From: an uncultured Lachnospiraceae bacterium
GTDB taxonomy: Bacteria > Bacillota > Clostridia > Lachnospirales > Lachnospiraceae
Direction of reading: 5' to 3'
Assembly (NCBI GenBank): GCA_902801415.1
Contig: CADCIK010000051.1
Span: 1 to 35,626 of the forward strand
Length of the DNA: 35,626 nucleotides
Under the pieces are notes generated by a model. That model was not told the DNA's origin and ran no database searches. It was given only the letters and a program-made list of their open reading frames with translations. This document shows, in pieces, positions 6,798 through 14,869 of the stretch. The first letter of the stretch is position 1; every line of letters begins with the position of its first letter. A program made the translations under genes and the position numbers.

Positions 6798-7825
6798 ATG
6801 AGTCAAAATACAGAAAAGCACACACCGCTTCTGCAGGTCATTGACCTTCATACTTCCTTCAAGACGATAAGGGAGAAGTCAAGGCAGTTAACGGTGTCAC
6901 CTATACACTGGAAGAGGGCAAGAGCCTTGGTATCGTAGGCGAGTCCGGTTCCGGTAAATCGGTCTCGGCGTATTCCATCATGCAGATCCTGGATGGAAAC
7001 GGCCACATCACACAGGGCAAAGTACTGTTCAAGGGAGAGGATATCACCAAATATACTCCCAAGCAGATGGAAGACTTCCGCGGCAGACACTGCGCTATGA
7101 TCTTCCAGGATCCCATGACCTCCCTCAATCCCGTCTACACGGTGGGAAACCAGATCATGGAAGCCATCACAACACACAATAAAGTCAGCAAAGAGGACGC
7201 AAGGAAGAAAGCACAGGAGATGCTGGAGCTGGTAGGTATCAACGATGCTCCCCGCCGTCTCAAACAGTATCCTCACGAGCTGTCCGGCGGTATGCGCCAG
7301 CGTGTCATGATCGCTATGGCACTGGTATCCGAGCCCTCGATCCTGATCGCGGACGAGCCCACGACCGCTCTGGACGTTACCATCCAGGCACAGATCCTTG
7401 AGCTGATGATGGAACTGCAGAAGAAGCTGGGCATGGCGATCATCATCGTTACCCATGATCTGGGCGTTATCGCGCAGATGTCCGATGAGATCGTTGTTAT
7501 GTACGGCGGAAGAATCTGCGAGCGCGGAACTGCAGAGGATATTTTCTACAATCCCTGCCACGAGTACACCAAGGGTCTGCTCCGTTCCATTCCGTCTGTC
7601 AGCAATATGAAGAAGAAGCTGGTCCCCATTGCGGGTACGCCGATCAACCTTCTGAACATGCCTAAGGGCTGCGCGTTCTGCGCCAGATGCGACAACGCCA
7701 TGAAGATCTGCCTGACGCAGGTTCCGGAAGAGGTCAGGATCGATAAGACCCATCTGGCTTCCTGCTGGATCAATATCAGAGATAATAAGTATCTTCATAC
7801 TGAGGAAGCGGAGGTGAAAGCATGA
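6798..7825 (+). pseudogene. oppD: Oligopeptide ABC transporter ATPase OppD with a one-base frameshift near its start
   Basis: The gene starts at the ATG 6798 (GAAAGAGGAAAGCAGG upstream), giving MSQNTEKHTPLLQVIDLHT. Near 6865 (AAGACGATAAGG) one base is missing; with it the frame continues DKGEVKAVNGV and on to the stop at 7825. From there the ATPase is complete: Walker A GESGSGKS, signature LSGGMRQR, Walker [13 protein letters not shown], switch His in VTHDLG, and the OppD C-terminal Cys motif CAFCARCDNAMKIC. Whether the frameshift is real or a sequencing error cannot be told here. A shorter in-frame start at 6980 would lose Walker A. It overlaps oppF by ATGA. Confidence 0.85.
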
Positions 7826-8784
7826 GCAGCGAATACTTAGTTGAAGTCAAAGACCTGAAACAGTATTTTCCCATTCGCACCGGCTTTATGAAGACAACCC
7901 TGTTAAAGGCTGTTGACGGAGTAAACTTCGGCATTAAGCCCGGTGAGACTCTCGGACTTGTAGGCGAGTCCGGCTGCGGCAAGACTACTGTCGGCCGTAC
8001 GCTTCTTCGTCTCTACAAGCCCACAGGCGGCGAGATCTACTACGACGGAAATCTGATCACCGATCAGAACATGATCCAGTACCGCCCCAAGATGCAGATG
8101 GTTTTCCAGGATCCCTATTCCTCTCTGGATCCCCGTATGACGGTCGAAGAGATCATCGGCGAGCCACTGGATGTTCACAAACTCTATTCCAACAAAGCAG
8201 AGCGCAGAGAGAAGATCCTCGGCCTCATGGAACTGGTCGGACTGAACGCGGAGCACGCGACAAGATACGTCCACGAGTTCTCCGGCGGCCAGAGACAGCG
8301 TATCGGTATCGCGAGAGCGCTGGCTGTAAATCCCAAATTCATCGTCTGCGACGAAGCCGTATCCGCGCTGGACGTTTCCATCCAGGCGCAGGTCATCAAT
8401 ATGTTTGAAGAGCTGCAGGAAAAGCTCGGTGTTGCCTATCTCTTCATCGCGCACGACCTTTTGGTTGTTCGTCATATTTCCGACCGAATTGCGGTTATGT
8501 ACCTGGGCCGCATCGTAGAGACCGCCGATGCGGACGAGCTCTATGACAGCCCCATCCACCCCTACACGCAGTCTCTGCTTTCCGCGGTTCCGATCCCGGA
8601 TCCCAAGATCGCCAAGAGCTCCCAGCGTATCATCCTGGAAGGCGATGTCCCCAGCCCTCTGCATATGCCTTCGGGCTGCGCATTCCGCACCAGATGCCGC
8701 TTCGCGACAGAGCAGTGCGCCAAGGAGTGCCCGTCCCTGACCGACAGAGGAAATGGACATCTGGTGGCGTGCTGGAACAAGTAA
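7822..8784 (+). CDS. oppF: Oligopeptide ABC transporter ATPase OppF
   Basis: 320 residues, intact. Walker [10 protein letters not shown] (about 50-58), Q-loop [12 protein letters not shown], signature [15 protein letters not shown], Walker [15 protein letters not shown], switch His in [10 protein letters not shown]. The C-terminal oligo_HPY extension (about 240-320) has the CAFRTRC...C-x(n)-C pattern seen in OppF. It pairs with OppD to power peptide import. The start overlaps the oppD stop (ATGA), implying translational coupling; AAGCGGAGGTG lies upstream. Confidence 0.94.
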   Translation: MSSEYLVEVKDLKQYFPIRTGFMKTTLLKAVDGVNFGIKPGETLGLVGESGCGKTTVGRTLLRLYKPTGGEIYYDGNLITDQNMIQYRPKMQMVFQDPYSSLDPRMTVEEIIGEPLDVHKLYSNKAERREKILGLMELVGLNAEHATRYVHEFSGGQRQRIGIARALAVNPKFIVCDEAVSALDVSIQAQVINMFEELQEKLGVAYLFIAHDLLVVRHISDRIAVMYLGRIVETADADELYDSPIHPYTQSLLSAVPIPDPKIAKSSQRIILEGDVPSPLHMPSGCAFRTRCRFATEQCAKECPSLTDRGNGHLVACWNK

Positions 8785-8820
8785 TGTCAAGAATTATTTA
8801 GAATTATTACTATTTTGACC

Positions 8821-8848
8821 TTAAATAATTGGGGCAAAGTAGTATAAT
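8821..8848 (+). promoter_or_regulatory. Possible internal promoter before oppA
   Basis: A good -10 TATAAT (8843-8848) lies 16 bp after a weak -35, TTAAAT. The 203-bp gap between oppF and oppA holds no gene. A separate oppA promoter would fit the usual excess of binding protein over permease. Confidence 0.35.
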
Positions 8849-8987
8849 AGTTTCGATGTGTTTACCGCGGTGACGAGATGCTCTAAGGCAGTGAAGGGCG
8901 GACGTGAACTGGGGTTAAGCATAAATAAAGTAACTGGCAGTCACGCGGGGGAATCTGGCGGGCTGCTAAATAAAAAAGGAGGACGTT

Positions 8988-10805
8988 ATGAAAAAACGCG
9001 CATTAGCACTGATTCTGTCCGTAGTGACCGCTATGGGCATGCTGACAGCTTGCGGCGGAAGCACAGGCGCTTCCACAGCTAGCGAGCCCGCAGCAGAGGC
9101 TTCTACAGAGGCAGCAGCAGTCGAGACTGAAGCAGCTGAGGCTGGTGAGCCCATCGAGTCCACAATTTATCCGACTCCCGAAGGCGTTACCTACACAGCA
9201 ATCGCTGAAGGCAAGTCCGCTCCCGATTGGACAGAGTACGAAGCTCTGATCAAGGAGATCAAGACCACAACTGACATGGAGAACCGTGTCGCTCTGATGC
9301 ACAAGGCAGAGGATATCCTGATGGGTACTGCCGCTGTCATCCCGATCTACTACTACAACGATCTGTATCTGCAGAAGACCGACGTGGAAGGCATCTACTC
9401 CAACCTGTTTGGATTCAAGTTCTTCCAGTTCGCAACCTGCCCCAGAGACGTTCTGAAGATCAACCTGGCTTCCGAGCCCGCAAAGGTTGACCCCGCTCTG
9501 AACTCTTCCGTAGACGGCGCCTGCCTCGCAGTCAACATGTTCGAAGGTCTCTATACTTATGATGCAGAGGGTCAGCTTCAGCCCGCACTTGCTGAGAACA
9601 CAGAAGTTTCCGAGGACGGCTTGACCTACACCTTCACACTTCGTGATGGTCTTAAATGGTCCGATGGCACAGATCTGACTGCTAAAGATTTCGAGTATTC
9701 TTGGAAGAGAGCAGCAGCTCCTGAGACCGGTGCTGACTATGGTTACATGTTCGACGCTATCGCTAAGACTGAGGATGGCGCTCTTGACGTAACTGCATCC
9801 GAAGATGGCAAGACTCTTACAGTTAAGCTGGTAGCTCCTTGCGCATACTTCCTTGACCTTGCAGCATTCCCGGCATACCTCCCTGTTCCTCAGGCACAGG
9901 TTGAGGCAGCTGAAGGTTGGGAGACCAACCCCGGCGCATGGGCAGCAGAAGCTGGTTTCGTAACCAACGGTGCTTACACCATGACAGCTTGGACACATGA
10001 AGAGTCCATGGTTCTGACCAAGAACGACAACTACTGGAGAGCAGATGAAGTTACCATCCCTGAGATCGATCTGATGCTTTCCGCTGATGACACAGCAATC
10101 CTTTCTGCTTACAATGCAGGCAACCTTGATTTCGCTGACACAGTTCCCACAAACGAGATCGCTTCTCTTATGGGCAACGAAGATTTCCACGTTATCGACA
10201 ACCTGGGAACCTACTATGCAGCATTCAACGTAAACAGCCCTATTTTCGATGGCAAGACTGTTGACCAGGCTATTGCTATGAGAAAGGCTTTCGCAATCCT
10301 CATCGACCGTCCTTACATTGTTGAGACAGTCGGCCAGACAGGCCAGAAGGTTGCTACTTCCTACATCCCTGCAGGAATGGCTGACGGCAACGGCGGCACA
10401 TTCAAAGAGAATGGCGCAGCTTACACATTCCCTGTAGAAGATGGCTACTATCCTGAGGAAGTTCAGGATGCAGCGATCGACGAAGCTATCGCTCTTCTTG
10501 AGTATGCTGGCTACAAGTTTGATGGCGACAAGCTCTCCGCTGAGACTCCCATCAACATCACATACCTGACCAACGATGGCACAGGCCACATCGGCGTTGC
10601 TCAGATCATGCAGCAGGATTTCGCTGAGATCGGCATCAACATGACCATCGACACTCGCGAGTGGAACGTATTCCTGGATGAGAGAAAACAGGGTAACTTC
10701 GACTTCGCACGTGAAGGCTGGCTTGCAGACTTCAACGATCCCATCAACATGCTTGAGATGTGGACATCTGATTCCGGTAACAACGACTGCCAGTTCGGCC
10801 GCTAA
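8988..10805 (+). CDS. oppA: Peptide-binding lipoprotein OppA, circularly permuted
   Basis: 605 residues. A lipoprotein signal (lipobox LTAC, Cys22) and an Ala/Glu linker to about 66 are followed by a segment (about 77-150: APDWTEYEALIKEIKTTTD, then PIYYYNDLYLQ and FGFKFFQFAT) that in normal OppA forms the C-terminal end. Only then comes the usual mature start (DVLKINLASEPAKVDPALNS, from about 154) and the body: GLYTY, DGLKWSDG, EYSWKRAAAP, FVTNGAYTM, NDNYWRA. The protein ends abruptly at WTSDSGNNDCQFGR, just where the moved segment would normally follow. No second signal peptide lies between the pieces. A terminator follows, so the 3' end is not simply cut. GGAGG lies before the ATG. The frame is intact throughout. 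Confidence 0.85.
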   Translation: MKKRALALILSVVTAMGMLTACGGSTGASTASEPAAEASTEAAAVETEAAEAGEPIESTIYPTPEGVTYTAIAEGKSAPDWTEYEALIKEIKTTTDMENRVALMHKAEDILMGTAAVIPIYYYNDLYLQKTDVEGIYSNLFGFKFFQFATCPRDVLKINLASEPAKVDPALNSSVDGACLAVNMFEGLYTYDAEGQLQPALAENTEVSEDGLTYTFTLRDGLKWSDGTDLTAKDFEYSWKRAAAPETGADYGYMFDAIAKTEDGALDVTASEDGKTLTVKLVAPCAYFLDLAAFPAYLPVPQAQVEAAEGWETNPGAWAAEAGFVTNGAYTMTAWTHEESMVLTKNDNYWRADEVTIPEIDLMLSADDTAILSAYNAGNLDFADTVPTNEIASLMGNEDFHVIDNLGTYYAAFNVNSPIFDGKTVDQAIAMRKAFAILIDRPYIVETVGQTGQKVATSYIPAGMADGNGGTFKENGAAYTFPVEDGYYPEEVQDAAIDEAIALLEYAGYKFDGDKLSAETPINITYLTNDGTGHIGVAQIMQQDFAEIGINMTIDTREWNVFLDERKQGNFDFAREGWLADFNDPINMLEMWTSDSGNNDCQFGR

Positions 10806-10863
10806 TTAACTATTAGTTGGATCGGAACAAAGTAATCCGGATTCTGAAAAATGAATTAATGAA

Positions 10864-10895
10864 ACAGGGAGCTGCGGATGCAACTCCCTGTTTTA
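10864..10895 (+). terminator. Terminator of the opp operon
   Basis: ACAGGGAG (10864-10871) pairs with CTCCCTGT (10884-10891) around TGCGGATGCA, followed by a T-rich tail. Confidence 0.85.
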
Positions 10896-10899
10896 TTGT

Positions 10900-11590
10900 G
10901 GTTGAAGGTGGGTGAATTGCGCTTGCACTGTAGGTGCACTTGAATTGCGCTTGGTTGTGCTTTAATTGCGATTAGTAGGAAAAATTGGTACTCTAGAAGT
11001 GGTTACAGCGGGATTCCGAGGGCTTAAGCTAGGTTAGGCGTTTGTAACTTACTTTTGCTGGCGTTTGAAGCCTCCACTAAAATGGCTTGAAATCCATTCT
11101 TATAGGGCATCTTGAAAATTGACCTTACTAAAAAGCTTGTTAATCACTTTTTATCGGGTATCTTGAGAAACCGACCTCACTAAGAATGTAATTATTGAAC
11201 TTTTAGTTGCAACCAACAATGAAGAATAGAAATTGTTAGTGGGACGTCAAATCCACTAATTATTGGCATAAAGAAATCTTGTTGGAGAGACTTCACTAGA
11301 ACGCTCAGAAGCTATAATCATAGTGGGGTCGTTTTGATGGCAAGGTACCCGATAAATCTTGAAAAAATGAATTCTTAGTACAGCGAAAATCGAAGATGCC
11401 CGATAAGATTGAGAAAAAAGAATTCATGGTGGAGCCAGAATTTAACATGCCCGCTAAGAAGTCGTTAATAAAATATCTTAGTGGAATTCCAACCCAGGCC
11501 AAAGACATGGCCGCCAATAGAAAGCTTCTTAGTGCAACCCAACTCATCTCCAATAAGCTTAATACACCAACCACATCAACAAAAAAGGAA
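10900..11590. repeat. Noncoding repeat array B, inverted halves
   Basis: No gene is credible in about 690 bp. From about 11070 to 11200 diverged units of about 50 bp read GACCTYACTAARAA...TATMGGGYATCTTGARAA. From about 11340 to 11545 units read in the opposite sense: ATGCCCGATAAG, TTGAGAAAAAAGAATT, CTTAGTGGAGCC, with spacings of 50-60 bp, about four copies. Together they make a large imperfect inverted array around 11220-11330, including a local hairpin TTAGTGG...CCACTAA (about 11236-11259). The part at 10910-10975 repeats TTGAATTGCGCTTG. The array ends just before the cysteine desulfidase ribosome site. Confidence 0.6.
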
Positions 11591-11598
11591 GTGCAACC

Positions 11599-12990
11599 AT
11601 GCAGCTGACCAAAGACTTATCACAGAACTATACAACCATCCTGAAAGAAGAGCTTGTGGCGGCAATGGGCTGCACTGAGCCGATCGCGATCGCATACGCC
11701 GCCGCCAAGGCCTATCGCGAGCTCGGCGAGATGCCCGACCACATTCGGATCACCTGCTCGGGCAACATGATCAAGAACGTCAAGGGTGTGACGGTCCCCA
11801 ATTCCGGCGGCCAGAAGGGAATCGAGACGGCAGCTGTGCTCGGCGTCGTAGGCGGAAACGCTGACAAAATGCTTGAAGTTATCGCCGATGTGGACGACGC
11901 AGCTCGCGAGAAGACTCATGAGCTTGTGGCGGCCGGCATCTGCGAGGTGGCCCTCGCTGAGAACGTCCCCAATCTCTACATCAAAGCGGAGATGTGGACC
12001 AAAGATCACGAAGCCGCTGTGACCATCGCCGAGCATCACACCGATATCACTGAGATTGAGAAAGATGGAAGGCTTGTATTCATTGCTGAGAAGAGTATAG
12101 GGGTCAAAAAAGAGAATGCCCATAAAGCTTCTACAACTGCAAAGGTAAGTGAAGAAAACGCCATCACTGGTGCCTCGACCGCGGATGCAAGTGAAGAAAA
12201 CACCATTACAGGCGACCGCACCAAGATGACCCTCAAAGGCATCCTCGATTACGCGAATACAGTAGATCTGGCTGAAGTCGAAGAAATTCTGGAGAGACAG
12301 GTGCGCTTCAATACAGCGATTTCTCAGGAAGGTCTCGACAATCCGTGGGGCGCCAGAGTCGGCAAAACAATTCTGGAAAACTGGAGCGACGACGTGAAGA
12401 GTTATGCTTGTGCACGCGCGGCGTCAGGATCTGATGCCAGGATGAGTGGATGTCCGCTGCCTGTTATTATCAATTCAGGAAGCGGCAACCAGGGAATCAC
12501 GGTCACAATGCCGGTCGTTACATATGCTGAGCGCTGGCACTTGTCCAAAGAAAAGATGTACCGCAGTCTTTTGGTATCGAATCTGGTGTCGATCTATATC
12601 AAGCACTATATCGGGGCACTGTCGGCGTTTTGCGGGGCAGTGAGCGCGGCTTGCGGAGCAGGCGCCGCTATAACCTATATGTCGGGCGGCACTTATGAGC
12701 AGATCGGCGGCACGATCACCAACACACTTGGCAATGTGGGAGGAATTGTCTGCGACGGGGCAAAACCCAGCTGCGCCGCTAAAATCGCTTCCTCCGTCCA
12801 TGCGGCCCTCCTTGCTCATTACATGAGCACGAGCATGAAGGAGTTCCTCGGAGGAGAGGGCTTTGTCGAGAGCGACGTCGAGAAAACGATCAAAAACATG
12901 GGCTATATCGGCAAGATTGGAATGAAAGAAACCGACCGTGAAATCCTCAACGTAATGATCGACAAGGTCGACGTCGATTCATGCCTGTAA
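11599..12990 (+). CDS. L-cysteine desulfidase / serine dehydratase alpha family (UPF0597, CyuA-like)
   Basis: 463 residues. The family breaks down L-cysteine to pyruvate, ammonia and sulfide through a [4Fe-4S] cluster. The hallmark MGCTEPIAIAYA (Cys25) and Cys285, 345, 352, 385 and 392 are present; the C-terminal half shows SGSGNQGI, FCGAVSAACGAGAA and GNVGGIVCDGAKPSC. Odd point: residues about 170-208 are a Ser/Thr/Glu-rich insertion with an internal near-repeat (VSEENAITGAST / ASEENTITGDRT) not expected in this fold position. It is probably a surface loop. AAAAAAGGAAG precedes the ATG. It follows array B with no clear -35/-10 seen. Confidence 0.87.
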   Translation: MQLTKDLSQNYTTILKEELVAAMGCTEPIAIAYAAAKAYRELGEMPDHIRITCSGNMIKNVKGVTVPNSGGQKGIETAAVLGVVGGNADKMLEVIADVDDAAREKTHELVAAGICEVALAENVPNLYIKAEMWTKDHEAAVTIAEHHTDITEIEKDGRLVFIAEKSIGVKKENAHKASTTAKVSEENAITGASTADASEENTITGDRTKMTLKGILDYANTVDLAEVEEILERQVRFNTAISQEGLDNPWGARVGKTILENWSDDVKSYACARAASGSDARMSGCPLPVIINSGSGNQGITVTMPVVTYAERWHLSKEKMYRSLLVSNLVSIYIKHYIGALSAFCGAVSAACGAGAAITYMSGGTYEQIGGTITNTLGNVGGIVCDGAKPSCAAKIASSVHAALLAHYMSTSMKEFLGGEGFVESDVEKTIKNMGYIGKIGMKETDREILNVMIDKVDVDSCL

Positions 12991-13007
12991 CAAACGAGGT
13001 AATCTTT

Positions 13008-13580
13008 ATGAAACACGGAAGACCCGGCAGCCGAAAGAAAAATACAAGCAAGTTCATATCGCTGATCCTGCGTCATAAGCCGGAGGCAATAGGGATTGCG
13101 TTGGATGAGCACGGGTGGGCGAATGTGCAGGAGTTGATCGACGGAGTAAATCGCACCGGAGCGCATTGGCTCGACATGGAGACGCTGGAAGATATCGTGC
13201 GGACTGATGAGAAGCAGCGCTATTCGTTCAATGAGGATCACACGCTGATCAGGGCCAATCAGGGGCATTCCATTCAGGTGGATGTCGAGCTGGAAGAGAA
13301 GACGCCGCCGGACGTGTTGTGGCATGGAACCGGAGAGAAGTATGTCAAATCAATTGATGAGCAGGGGCTTCTGCCTAAGGGGCGGCTGTATGTGCATCTC
13401 TCTTCAGACACGGAGACAGCAAGGAAAGTCGGGAGCCGGCACGGCAGACCGGTGATTTATAGAATTGATTGTAAGAGAATGAGTGAAGATGGATGCAAAT
13501 TCTATCTTTCGGCGAATGGAGTATGGCTGACGGTTGCGGTGCCGGTGCAGTATCTGGAGAAGCTGGTTGGTAATGACTGA
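13008..13580 (+). CDS. kptA: RNA 2'-phosphotransferase (Tpt1/KptA family)
   Basis: 190 residues. The family removes an internal 2'-phosphate from RNA using NAD+, releasing ADP-ribose 1'',2''-cyclic phosphate; bacterial substrates are not settled, since bacteria lack the yeast-type splicing that makes the mark. Conserved pieces are the N-terminal SKFISLILRHKP (R22, H23), IRANQGHS (R82...GHS 86-88), LWHGT (H106) and YVHLSSD. GAGG at 12995 is 9 nt before the ATG at 13008. An upstream ATG at 12981, overlapping the previous gene, lacks a ribosome site. The gene follows the cysteine desulfidase closely. Confidence 0.9.
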   Translation: MKHGRPGSRKKNTSKFISLILRHKPEAIGIALDEHGWANVQELIDGVNRTGAHWLDMETLEDIVRTDEKQRYSFNEDHTLIRANQGHSIQVDVELEEKTPPDVLWHGTGEKYVKSIDEQGLLPKGRLYVHLSSDTETARKVGSRHGRPVIYRIDCKRMSEDGCKFYLSANGVWLTVAVPVQYLEKLVGND

Positions 13581-13652
13581 TGAAATGTCAGTGTCACAAA
13601 TACTCTTTGAGAAAATCAATGCAGCTGCAGCTTATGAAAGGAAACAAACACT

Positions 13653-14069
13653 ATGTGGAAATGCCCCAAATGCGGACGCTCGTTCCGCAAAGAGAACCAG
13701 AGCCACTACTGTGGCAAGGCTCCGACAACTGTTGACGAGTACATCCTCGCGCAGGACGAGGGGGTCCGCGAACAGCTTCGCAGCGTCCGGACCGTTCTGC
13801 GCGGCAAGCTGCCCGATGCGACCGAAAAGATCGCATGGTCCATGCCCACCTACTGGAAGGACCATAACATCATTCACTTTGCGGCGCAGAAGAAGCACAT
13901 CGGGCTGTATCCGGGTCCTGAGGCGGTTGCGTGTTTTGGCAGAAAGCTGGAGGAAGCTGGGCTCAAGTACAGCAAGGGATCGATCCAGATCCCGTATTCG
14001 GATTCGCTGCCCCTCGACCTGATCGGGGAGATTGCGGACTGGTGCGTCAAAACAGGAAATCACGCATGA
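13653..14069 (+). CDS. DUF1801 family protein with N-terminal zinc-ribbon-like motif
   Basis: 138 residues. The N-terminus has MWKCPKCGRSF and a later HYCGK, a small Cys/His knuckle (C4, C7, about H19-C21). Then comes the DUF1801 (YdhG-like) domain: VDEYILAQDEGVREQLRSVR, LPDATEKIAWSMPTYW, NIIHFAAQKKHIGLYPGPEA, YSKGSIQIPYSDSLPLDLI. Function is unknown; the fold is frataxin-like in solved relatives. GAAAGGA precedes the ATG. The last 48 bp of the gene and its stop are duplicated directly downstream. Confidence 0.82.
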   Translation: MWKCPKCGRSFRKENQSHYCGKAPTTVDEYILAQDEGVREQLRSVRTVLRGKLPDATEKIAWSMPTYWKDHNIIHFAAQKKHIGLYPGPEAVACFGRKLEEAGLKYSKGSIQIPYSDSLPLDLIGEIADWCVKTGNHA

Positions 14070-14121
14070 TTGATCGGGGAGATTGCGGACTGGTGCGTCA
14101 AAACAGGAAATCACGCATGAT
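14021..14121 (+). repeat. 51-bp tandem duplication of the DUF1801 gene end
   Basis: GATCGGGGAGATTGCGGACT and the rest of the 51-bp unit (14021-14071) repeat at 14072-14121 without a visible mismatch. The unit is 17 codons and includes the stop codon, so the second copy is not translated. The identity implies a recent slip. Confidence 0.92.
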
Positions 14122-14226
14122 CACGTTGCCAGACGGGATACTGATTAAGTGCTGAATTCTTAATAATTAGTGGTCAGCGCCTGTCTCGCAGAGTGAGTTG
14201 CAAGTATAATGGTGGTATCAAAGTAA

Positions 14227-14808
14227 ATGAATTCAATGGATTCGACAATCATTGTTGACGCAATTGCATATGCGCAGGAGCTGTTCCGCACGAACGCAGG
14301 CGGCCACGACGCGGAGCACACAATGCGGGTCTACCGAAACACGCTTCGGATCGCGGCTACGGAGCCGGATTGTGACATACGGATCGCTGCTTTGGCGGCG
14401 CTCCTTCACGATGTGGACGACCACAAGCTGTTTGCAACGGTTGACAACGCGAATGCGCGGGCTTTTCTGGAGTCACACGAGCTGCCTCAGGAAACAATTG
14501 AGCGGATCTGCGGCATAATTAACTCGGTATCTTTCAGCCGCAACAAAGACCGCCGGCCTTCAACGGCTGAAGGCAAAGTCGTGCAGGACGCGGACCGGTT
14601 GGATGCACTTGGCGCTGTCGGAGCGGCGAGAACTTTTGCCTACGGCGGCGAGCACGGGCGGCCTATGGATGACTCCATCCGGCACTTTCATGATAAGCTG
14701 CTGCATCTCAAATCACTGATGAACACGGAGACTGGACGCCGGATGGCTGAAAAGCGGCACGCTTTTCTGGAGGCATTTCTGAAAGAATATATCGCTGAGA
14801 CATCGTGA
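14227..14808 (+). CDS. HD-domain phosphohydrolase
   Basis: 193 residues. The metal-binding HD pattern is visible: H27/H31 (GGHDAEHTMRV), H61-D62 (ALLHDVDDHK) and a distal D121/D123 (QDADRLDALGA). The group includes small nucleotide phosphohydrolases of the YedJ/YfbR-like type; the substrate is not deducible. A TATAAT at 14205-14210 lies just upstream but has no convincing -35. The ribosome site is weak (GGTGG). The stop codon TGA is the TGA of GTGACC that opens the repeat element at 14805. Confidence 0.8.
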   Translation: MNSMDSTIIVDAIAYAQELFRTNAGGHDAEHTMRVYRNTLRIAATEPDCDIRIAALAALLHDVDDHKLFATVDNANARAFLESHELPQETIERICGIINSVSFSRNKDRRPSTAEGKVVQDADRLDALGAVGAARTFAYGGEHGRPMDDSIRHFHDKLLHLKSLMNTETGRRMAEKRHAFLEAFLKEYIAETS

Positions 14809-14869
14809 CCAAAGGGTAACCCTGTGGTTCACACCGCTGCGGGGCGACCGAAGGGTAACCCTGTGATCA
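14805..14869 (+). repeat. Palindromic repeat (GGGTAACCC family), double copy
   Basis: Two cores, GACCAAAGGGTAACCCTGTG and GACCGAAGGGTAACCCTGTG, are joined by GTTCACACCGCTGCGGGGC. The first holds the stop of the HD gene. The second holds AAGGG, acting as ribosome site, and the GTG that appears to start the P1 peptidase. The same double arrangement occurs at 19971-20036 and 21398-21476. Confidence 0.88.

Noticed and set aside
6980-7825. OppD starting at the internal ATG 6980
   Set aside because: This would remove Walker A; a start at 6798 plus one missing base near 6865 explains the whole domain.
8785-8987. Riboswitch or T-box in the leader before oppA
   Set aside because: No specifier-type stems, T-box sequence or terminator/antiterminator pair could be recognised.
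9003-10589. Long open frame (528 codons) on the minus strand across oppA
   Set aside because: It is the complement of a strongly coding, codon-biased gene; it lacks a ribosome site and its product is Cys/Val/Ser-rich with no domain.
14824-14862. GTG at 14824 as start of the P1 peptidase
   Set aside because: It would translate the repeat element and put 13 residues before the signal peptide; the GTG at 14863 has a better-placed AAGGG.
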